Source of the DNA: Desulfuromonadaceae bacterium UBA6124
GTDB taxonomy: Bacteria; Desulfobacterota; Desulfuromonadia; Desulfuromonadales; Trichloromonadaceae
Length of the DNA stretch: 7,411 bases
Direction of reading: 5' to 3'
NCBI GenBank assembly: GCA_002423365.1
Contig: DIVU01000256.1
Span: forward strand, 671-8,081
Shown here piece after piece: positions 1 through 4,496 of this stretch. The number at the start of each line of letters is the position of its first letter. The first letter of the stretch is position 1. A model generated the notes under the pieces. It was given only the letters and a program-made list of their open reading frames with translations, searched no databases and was not told the origin of the DNA. The position numbers and the translations under genes were made by a program.

Positions 1-139
1 TGAGGCCGGCGTCGAAGGTGACGACATAGCTGAATCCGGCCAGGCCGAGGCCGGCCATGACGAAAGCGACCGGCATGCGGGAGAAGAGGCCGATGACAAG
101 CAGCAGAATGCCGACGATACCGATGGTGGTCATGCTCAT
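1..139 (-). CDS. dctM: TRAP transporter large permease, DctM type (N-terminal fragment, cut by window edge)
   Basis: Only the first 46 codons are visible; the rest lies beyond the left edge. The translation begins MSMTTIGIVGILLLVIGLFS, followed by RMPVAFVMAGLGLAGFSYVV. This is the typical start of the large (about 12-helix) TRAP permease: a first hydrophobic helix, then the 'R-[MIV]-P-V-A-[FL]-[AV]' turn and a second helix. In the family, this subunit carries the ion-coupled transport path for the solute delivered by the periplasmic binding protein. The ATG at 139-137 overlaps the dctQ stop codon (ATGA), so translation is probably coupled. A second in-frame ATG at 133-131 is possible, but the overlapping one fits operon habit better. 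Family assignment is firm from sequence and gene order; the substrate cannot be told. Confidence 0.88.
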   Translation of the reverse strand, partial: MSMTTIGIVGILLLVIGLFSRMPVAFVMAGLGLAGFSYVVTFDAGL

Positions 140-621
140 CCGCGAAAGGCTCCTTGCAGGTGCCGAACGAGATCGGAGAGCAGCACCAGACAGACGACGG
201 CGGCGGCGAGGCCGATTCCGTGCACGAAGGGATAGAAGGGGAGTTGCAAGGTCAGGGAAACCTCGCCGGAACGCCGCAGGTCTTCGGCGTAAAGCACGGA
301 GCGCCAGGCGATCAGGGCAAAGAGGACGAGGCTCAGGGTCGAGGTCAGGGCGTCGACCAGCTCCCGGCCGCGTCGGGGGAGCAGTTGGACCAGGACGCTG
401 ACGGCGATGTGCCCCTTCTCTACGCAGGTATGGGCCATGGCGAAGGCGACGGAGACCGCACCGAAAAAGGAGACCAGTTCATAGGTTCCGGGAATCGGGC
501 GGCTGAAGAGCCGTAGAATGACGTCGGCGCAGGTCAGCAGCATCATGGCGACGATGGCTGCGCCGGCCAGGCCGAAGAGAAGCCGGGCGAGGAAGCCGGC
601 GGAGGTTTCGAGGCGGTGCAT
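136..621 (-). CDS. dctQ: TRAP transporter small permease, DctQ type
   Basis: This 161-residue inner-membrane protein has four predicted helices at about residues 12-34, 48-65, 90-110 and 131-150, which is the usual size and topology of the small TRAP subunit. Family-like features are the early 'ADVILRLF' segment, the 'GTYELVSFFG' stretch with a Glu at the start of helix 2, 'KGHIAVSVLV' after it, and 'LPFYPF' before helix 4. In known TRAP systems DctQ binds DctM and stabilises the transport complex; it carries no catalytic residues. The ATG at 621 is preceded by an AAGGA-type ribosome site with a slightly long spacer of about 10 nt. The stop overlaps the dctM start, and a stem-loop lies between this gene and dctP. 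Assignment rests on size, helices and position between the other two TRAP genes; the primary sequence of this subunit is poorly conserved in general. Confidence 0.88.
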   Translation of the reverse strand: MHRLETSAGFLARLLFGLAGAAIVAMMLLTCADVILRLFSRPIPGTYELVSFFGAVSVAFAMAHTCVEKGHIAVSVLVQLLPRRGRELVDALTSTLSLVLFALIAWRSVLYAEDLRRSGEVSLTLQLPFYPFVHGIGLAAAVVCLVLLSDLVRHLQGAFRG

Positions 622-681
622 GGTGGATATTTCCTTCGTGCCGGAAGTCGGCCGTGGACTCTGAGTTGGGTCGGGCAGGAC

Positions 682-721
682 GATTCAGCCCCGCCACCCG
701 GGTGGGTGACGGGGCTGAATC
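682..721 (-). promoter_or_regulatory. Intergenic stem-loop between dctP and dctQ
   Basis: Bases 682-693 (GATTCAGCCCCG) and 710-721 are perfect 12-bp reverse complements. Inside them, 694-705 (CCACCCGGGTGG) is itself a palindrome, with four bases (706-709) left as a bulge. The transcript can therefore form a long GC-rich hairpin beginning 22 nt after the dctP stop. On the minus strand the hairpin is followed by GTCCTGCCCG, with no run of U, so it does not look like a normal intrinsic terminator. Elements like this downstream of binding-protein genes (malE-malF is the known example) protect the upstream mRNA and lower expression downstream. That role here is an inference. Confidence 0.75.
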
Positions 722-743
722 CTGGCTTGGACCACGGAATTGA

Positions 744-1751
744 TTATTTGGAGGCTTCGGCGATCAGGGCGCGGAGCTGTTCCACATAGCGGGCGCCGTC
801 AGGGGTATTGGCGATGTAATCGTTAATCACCGGCTCCACCGCCTGGCGCCAGCGGGCGCTCTCCTCGGCGGAGAGGGGAATCATTTCGTTGCCGAGACCG
901 AGGGTAAAGGCCTTGCCCTCTTCGTCGGCTTTGTCCCAGGCCTCGCCATGAACCTTGACCCATTCGGCGGAAATTTCTTCAACGATCTTCCGGTCGGATT
1001 CCGGCAGGCTGTTCCATTGCTTCAGGTTCATGACCACGAACATCGCCGTGGTGTAGCCGATATCGTAGCATTCGGTGGTGTACTTGATGACCTCCCCCTG
1101 TTTCCAGCCCTTGAGGGTTTCGATCGGCGCGAAGGTCCCGTCCACCACCCCTTTCTGCAGGGCTTCGTAGGTATCCCCCTGGGGCATGGCCACCGGCACG
1201 CCGCCGAGGGCCTCGACCACCTGGGCGCTGAGGCCGGTGGCACGGATCTTCATCCCCTTGAGATCCTCCAGTTTGCGTACCGGTTTCTTGGTGTGCAGCA
1301 GGCCGGGACCGTGGGCATGCACGTAGAGAACCTTGACATCCTTCAGTTCCTCGGGGTTGACCGACTTGGTGAACTGGTCGGCGACCCGGGTTGCGACCTT
1401 ACCGTTCGGATAGCCCATGGGCAGGTCAAGGGCGGCCGTGACCGGGAAGCGGCCGCGGGTATAGGCGAAGCAGGAATTGCCCAGATCGCTGATGCCGGAA
1501 ACGACGCCGTCATAAACCTGGGGCGCCTTGGTCAGGGTGCCGCCGGCGAAGGGGGTGATTTTGATACGCCCTTCGGTGCGCTTCTCCACTTCCTTGGCGA
1601 AGTCGGCGGCGGCGATGGCCTGCTCGTGGGTTGGCGGAAAGAAAATACTGAAGGTATAGGCTTTGGCGTGGCCGTCGTCGGGGTTGAGGAGGAATCCCGG
1701 CAGGGCCAAGAGTCCGGTCGCAAGCAGGAAAAGGACGCGTTTCACGTGCAT
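744..1751 (-). CDS. dctP: TRAP transporter periplasmic solute-binding protein, DctP type
   Basis: This 335-residue protein is of normal DctP length. It begins with a Sec signal peptide: K4-R5, a hydrophobic stretch at about 6-22, and a likely cleavage after A29-K30-A31. The mature part opens 'YTFSIFFPPTHEQ'. It contains 'EVEKRTEGRIKITPFAGGTL' (residues 55-74), 'DLKGMKIRATG' with R170 as the equivalent of the conserved Arg that clamps the substrate carboxylate in DctP/SiaP proteins, and 'TYEALQKGVVDG' (194-205), a family hallmark. The ligand is probably an organic acid, but its identity cannot be read from sequence. The start at 1751 is chosen because GGAGG lies 5 nt upstream and the signal peptide starts there. 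A longer in-frame start (TTG at 1889) would add 46 unlikely residues and lies inside the -35 box. It is the first gene of the TRAP block, followed by a stem-loop and then dctQ. Confidence 0.93.
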   Translation of the reverse strand: MHVKRVLFLLATGLLALPGFLLNPDDGHAKAYTFSIFFPPTHEQAIAAADFAKEVEKRTEGRIKITPFAGGTLTKAPQVYDGVVSGISDLGNSCFAYTRGRFPVTAALDLPMGYPNGKVATRVADQFTKSVNPEELKDVKVLYVHAHGPGLLHTKKPVRKLEDLKGMKIRATGLSAQVVEALGGVPVAMPQGDTYEALQKGVVDGTFAPIETLKGWKQGEVIKYTTECYDIGYTTAMFVVMNLKQWNSLPESDRKIVEEISAEWVKVHGEAWDKADEEGKAFTLGLGNEMIPLSAEESARWRQAVEPVINDYIANTPDGARYVEQLRALIAEASK

Positions 1752-1756
1752 GGGAA

Positions 1757-1761
1757 CCTCC
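1757..1761 (-). promoter_or_regulatory. Ribosome binding site deciding the dctP start
   Basis: GGAGG on the minus strand sits 5 nt before the ATG at 1751. It supports the shorter 335-residue protein, whose N-terminus is a clean signal peptide. Confidence 0.75.
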
Positions 1762-1860
1762 GGATGAAAGGGCTGGAGTATGGCTGAATGTCTGACGACG
1801 GGCACCGCCGGCGACCCGGGGATGTCGCGATAAACTAAGGAAACATAATGGAATTTTGCA

Positions 1861-1889
1861 AAAATAACCGAGCCCCGGGGAAAGGTCAA
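1861..1889 (-). promoter_or_regulatory. Sigma-70-like promoter of the dctP operon
   Basis: Read on the minus strand, TTGACC (1889-1884, five of six consensus bases) is followed by a 17-bp spacer and TATTTT (1866-1861, four of six). Transcription would start near 1854, giving a leader of about 100 nt before the dctP ATG. The spacer holds the palindrome CCCCGGGG (1873-1880). No GG/GC pair at the sigma-54 spacing was found next to this site, although TRAP dicarboxylate operons are often sigma-54 dependent in other bacteria. Confidence 0.6.
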
Positions 1890-1998
1890 GGGAAAAACCC
1901 GGCGGGGCGATGGTCTCGGGAAGACCGGTTCGGAGTGCGAGCCGCTTGCCAGTCGGGGGGGATGAGGTATTTTTTAAACGGATTTTCAGATTGGCTGC

Positions 1999-2031
1999 TT
2001 GCACATAAATTCAACTTCTTATATATATAAA
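1999..2031 (+). promoter_or_regulatory. Sigma-70-like promoter of the efflux operon with AT palindrome
   Basis: TTGCAC (1999-2004) is followed by a 17-bp spacer and TATATA (2022-2027). An alternative -10, TATAAA (2026-2031), matches better but gives a 21-bp spacer. The start point would be near 2034-2038, leaving a leader of under 20 nt before the channel gene. The -10 lies inside a perfect 12-bp palindrome, TTATATATATAA (2019-2030). That palindrome could simply help melting, or could be an operator. Confidence 0.55.
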
Positions 2032-2041
2032 ATATCGAAGC

Positions 2042-2046
2042 GGAGG
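2042..2046 (+). promoter_or_regulatory. Ribosome binding site deciding the OMF start
   Basis: GGAGG with a 6-nt spacer precedes the ATG at 2053. It rules in the start that begins with a signal peptide and rules out the upstream TTG at 1999, which lies in the -35 box. Confidence 0.8.
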
Positions 2047-2052
2047 TGGCCA

Positions 2053-3390
2053 ATGAAGATGAGACCGGTGCTCGTGCTGCTGGCAGTGCTCCTGGGCGGA
2101 GGGCGCGCTCTCGGCGAACCGATCGATCTGCGGAAGGCGGTGGCCGAGGCCGTGCGCCGGCAGCCGCGGGTGGAAGCCGCCGCGGCCGCGGCGCGCGCCG
2201 CCGCGGCCGCCGTTGGGGTCGCCCGCGCCGGCAGGCTGCCGCGTCTGCTTTTTTCCGAAAACTTCTACGCCACCGACGAGCCGGCCGGCAGTCTCTTCAT
2301 CTCTATGAATCAGGAAGACCTGCGTCTCAGTCAGGATGCCGACACCTACAATTATCCCCCGTCGCGCAAGGATTTTGAAACCCGTCTGACCCTGGAGCAA
2401 AATCTGTACGATCCGGATGTCGGCTATGGGGTGAAGCGGGCGGAAAAAGGGGCGGCCCTGGCTGCGGCCGGGGTGCGGCAAACGCGCCAGGAAGTTGCCT
2501 TCGCCGCCTTTCGCGCCTACCTGGAGGTGCGTCAAGCCGAGGCCGCCTTGGCCTGGGTGGAAAGTTCCCGGGCCGAGGCCGGCGAACTCCTGCGCCTGGC
2601 CCGCGAGCGGCAGGCTGCCGGGGTCGGTCTGAAGGCGGATGTGCTGCGGGCCGAGGCGCAACAGGGACGGAGCGAGCGGTTGGCCATCGCGGCCAAGAAC
2701 GATCTGCGCCTCGCCCGTCTCGGCCTGGGGCTGGCCCTGGGCCGGGAGGGGGAAGAGGTGGAGATCGCCGAGAATTGGGACTTCCCCCCTCTTCCGCCCG
2801 AACTCTCCCCGGTCCCGATGGCGCGGGCCGATCTGGAAGCGTTGGCCTTGAGTGTCGACGAGGCCGAACTCAGGTATCGACAAGGGCGCGCCGCCTATCT
2901 GCCCCGCCTCGGTCTGAGCGCCGGCTACGCCTTACACGATGAAGATCTGCCCTTCGGCACCGATGCCGCCGCCTGGACGGTGCGGGCCGGGCTGAACTGG
3001 GAACTGTTCGACGGCTTCCGGCGGTCGCATCAGGTGGAACAAGCCGCGGCCGAACAGCAGGCGCGGGGCGCGCGCTTGCGGGAAGCGTCGCGCCAGGCCC
3101 GTTTTCAACTGGAGGAAGCACGCCTGCGGGCGCGGGAGGCCGGAGAACAGAAGGCTGTCGCCGAGAAGGAATTGGCCGCCGCCGGGGAAAGCCGGCGGCT
3201 GTTGCTGGAACGCTACGAGGCGGGGCTGGAAGAGCTCTCGACCCTGCTGGCGGTCCAGGAAGCCCTCGATCGGGCGCGGTTCGAAAGCGTCGCCGCCGCC
3301 AACCGGGAACTTCTCGCGAAGGGCAACATCGCCTATCGCAATGGAACGTTTTTGCAGACCCTGGGTATCGATGGGGAGGATAAACCATGA
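2053..3390 (+). CDS. TolC-family outer membrane efflux protein (OMF)
   Basis: This 445-residue protein is the outer-membrane exit duct of a tripartite pump. It starts with a signal peptide (MKMRPVLVLLAVLLGGGRAL, likely cleaved near residue 21). Two related OEP halves follow, about residues 25-230 and 255-435, each alternating long coiled-coil helices and a beta section. Family marks include 'AYLEVRQAEAAL' (155-166), 'GVGLKADVLRAEAQ' (190-203), the strand 'LNWELFDGFRR' (314-324) and 'RYEAGLEELSTLLAVQEAL' (387-405). Three such chains would form a trimer spanning the outer membrane and reaching into the periplasm. Helix 1 carries an Ala-rich in-frame repeat of seven codons (residues 42-55). It is the first gene of the operon, and its TGA overlaps the adaptor's ATG. 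The family call is strong; the exported compound is unknown. Confidence 0.92.
   Translation: MKMRPVLVLLAVLLGGGRALGEPIDLRKAVAEAVRRQPRVEAAAAAARAAAAAVGVARAGRLPRLLFSENFYATDEPAGSLFISMNQEDLRLSQDADTYNYPPSRKDFETRLTLEQNLYDPDVGYGVKRAEKGAALAAAGVRQTRQEVAFAAFRAYLEVRQAEAALAWVESSRAEAGELLRLARERQAAGVGLKADVLRAEAQQGRSERLAIAAKNDLRLARLGLGLALGREGEEVEIAENWDFPPLPPELSPVPMARADLEALALSVDEAELRYRQGRAAYLPRLGLSAGYALHDEDLPFGTDAAAWTVRAGLNWELFDGFRRSHQVEQAAAEQQARGARLREASRQARFQLEEARLRAREAGEQKAVAEKELAAAGESRRLLLERYEAGLEELSTLLAVQEALDRARFESVAAANRELLAKGNIAYRNGTFLQTLGIDGEDKP
2176..2217 (+). repeat. In-frame 21-bp tandem repeat (heptad duplication) in the OMF gene
   Basis: The 14-mer GCCGCCGCGGCCGC occurs at 2176-2189 and again at 2197-2210. 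The period is 21 bp, exactly seven codons, encoding AAAAAAR then AAAAAVG. It is pure G+C across most of its length and also contains overlapping palindromes, so slippage is a plausible origin. Confidence 0.7.
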
Positions 3391-4493
3391 AGAGATGGCT
3401 AGGTCACGGGGGTGCGCTGCTGGTGCTTCTGGTGCTCGGCTGCGGCGGGACCGGCGACCAGCCGAGTCCGACCGCAGCCGGCGAGGCGATCGCGGGATTG
3501 GCCCTGGCGACGGCGGCGGTTTCTCCCCTGGCGACGGCGGAAGCCTATGTGGCGACCCTCGAAAGCTCCGATCGCGCGACCCTGGCCGCGCGTCTCGACG
3601 GGCGGGTGGCGCGGCTGATGGTGCGGGCGGGTGAGCGGGTGGAAAATGGCCAGTTGCTCGCCGTCATCGCCGATCATGGGGCGACGGAACGGCGGCGCGA
3701 GGCCGAGGCGGCCCTGGCCGGGGCGGAGAGCGGTGCGGCCGCCGCCGACGCGCGCCTGCGTCTGGCGGAACAGACCGAGGCCCGCTATCGTCGGCTGTTC
3801 GAGCGTGAAGCCCTGACCGCCCAGGAGTTCGACCGGGTGCGCGCCGAACTGGAGGAAGCCCGCCAGCAGTTGGCGGGGGCGCAGTCGGCGATTGTCCGGG
3901 CCGGAGCGGCGCGGGACGGAGCCGATGTCGTGCTCGCCCACAGTCAAATCACGGCCCCCTATGCCGGGGTGGTGGTTTCGCTGCTGGTCAAGGAGGGAGG
4001 GACGGTCTTTCCCGGCGCCCCGTTGCTCACGCTCGACCGCGCCGGGCGCACTCTGGCCCGGGCCGATCTGCCCGAGTCCCTGTCTGGCCGGATCGCCCTC
4101 GGTAGCGCCTTCACCGTGGAAATTCCGGCCCTGGGGCGGGAGTTGGCGGGAAGTGTTCGCGAGCTGATCCCCGCCGCCGATCCGGCGAGCCGGACCATTC
4201 AGGTGAAGATCGAGCTGGCGACGGATGAGCCCCTGCCAGCCGGACTCTTCGCCCGGGTGCGGCCCCACGACGGCGGCAGCACGGCGCTTTTGATTCCGAC
4301 GGCGGCGTTGGTCCGGCGCGGACAGCTCGACGGCCTCTATGTCGTGGAAGAGGGCATTCTGCGCTACCGGCTGGTACGGACCGGCCGGGTTGTCGGCGAG
4401 CAGGTGGAGATCCTCTCCGGCCTGCGCGCGGGAGAAACCCTGGTGGTCGACGGCGCCGGACGGGCGAAGCACGGCGCCCGGGTGGAGGAGTAG
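3387..4493 (+). CDS. RND efflux periplasmic adaptor (membrane fusion protein), lipoprotein
   Basis: This 368-residue adaptor links the RND pump to the outer-membrane channel. The N-terminus has a lipobox-like end (LLVLGC) with lipidated Cys at residue 19. The halves of the lipoyl/barrel-sandwich domain are at about 64-95 ('LDGRVARLMVRAGERVENGQ') and 187-217 ('ITAPYAGVVVSLLVKEGGTV'). An alpha-helical hairpin lies between them at about 97-186. Its tip contains R133-x3-L137-x6-T144, close to the R-x3-L-x6-S motif used by AcrA/MacA-type adaptors to dock on TolC. A beta-barrel (about 222-295) and a membrane-proximal domain (to the C-terminus) follow. No His/Met-rich metal-binding segments are seen, which argues weakly against a heavy-metal system. 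The ATG overlaps the OMF stop and has GGGGAGGA six nt upstream. A 15-bp direct repeat (3502-3516 and 3526-3540) duplicates 'LATA' near the N-terminus. Confidence 0.92.
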   Translation: MKRWLGHGGALLVLLVLGCGGTGDQPSPTAAGEAIAGLALATAAVSPLATAEAYVATLESSDRATLAARLDGRVARLMVRAGERVENGQLLAVIADHGATERRREAEAALAGAESGAAAADARLRLAEQTEARYRRLFEREALTAQEFDRVRAELEEARQQLAGAQSAIVRAGAARDGADVVLAHSQITAPYAGVVVSLLVKEGGTVFPGAPLLTLDRAGRTLARADLPESLSGRIALGSAFTVEIPALGRELAGSVRELIPAADPASRTIQVKIELATDEPLPAGLFARVRPHDGGSTALLIPTAALVRRGQLDGLYVVEEGILRYRLVRTGRVVGEQVEILSGLRAGETLVVDGAGRAKHGARVEE

Positions 4494-4496
4494 GGG

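Larger units (their letters stand above)
1752..2052. other. Divergent control region between the TRAP and efflux operons
   Basis: This stretch of about 300 bp holds no gene I can support. It contains the dctP leader (about 1752-1854), the dctP promoter (1861-1889), and a middle segment of about 110 bp between the two -35 boxes. The efflux promoter (1999-2027) and its ribosome site follow. Weak inverted repeats are present: GCGAC/GTCGC with an 8-nt loop in the dctP leader (1811-1828) and GGTCT/AGACC with a 5-nt loop (1912-1926). The right end (about 1969-2036) is markedly AT-rich compared with its surroundings. Any regulator that binds here is encoded elsewhere. Confidence 0.6.

Noticed and set aside
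682..721. Intrinsic terminator ending the dctP transcript
   Set aside because: The stem is strong, but no U-run follows it on the minus strand and the same operon continues with dctQ and dctM.
948..1787. A 279-codon plus-strand open frame opposite dctP
   Set aside because: Antisense shadow of a well-supported binding-protein gene. It has no ribosome site and no recognisable domain.
1752..1889. A 46-residue N-terminal extension of DctP from a TTG at 1889
   Set aside because: The TTG is part of the -35 box, no ribosome site precedes it, and the extension would bury the signal peptide.
1861..1889. Sigma-54 promoter for dctP, as seen in some dicarboxylate TRAP operons
   Set aside because: TTTTTGCA could mimic the -12 part, but no GG lies at the required distance upstream, whereas a sigma-70 pair with 17-bp spacing is present.
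1999..2052. An 18-residue N-terminal extension of the OMF protein from a TTG at 1999
   Set aside because: The TTG is the start of the proposed -35 box, and the ATG at 2053 has a strong ribosome site and begins a signal peptide.
2011..2883. A 290-codon minus-strand open frame opposite the OMF gene
   Set aside because: Antisense shadow of the TolC-family gene, with low-complexity Gly/Arg/Gln-rich composition.
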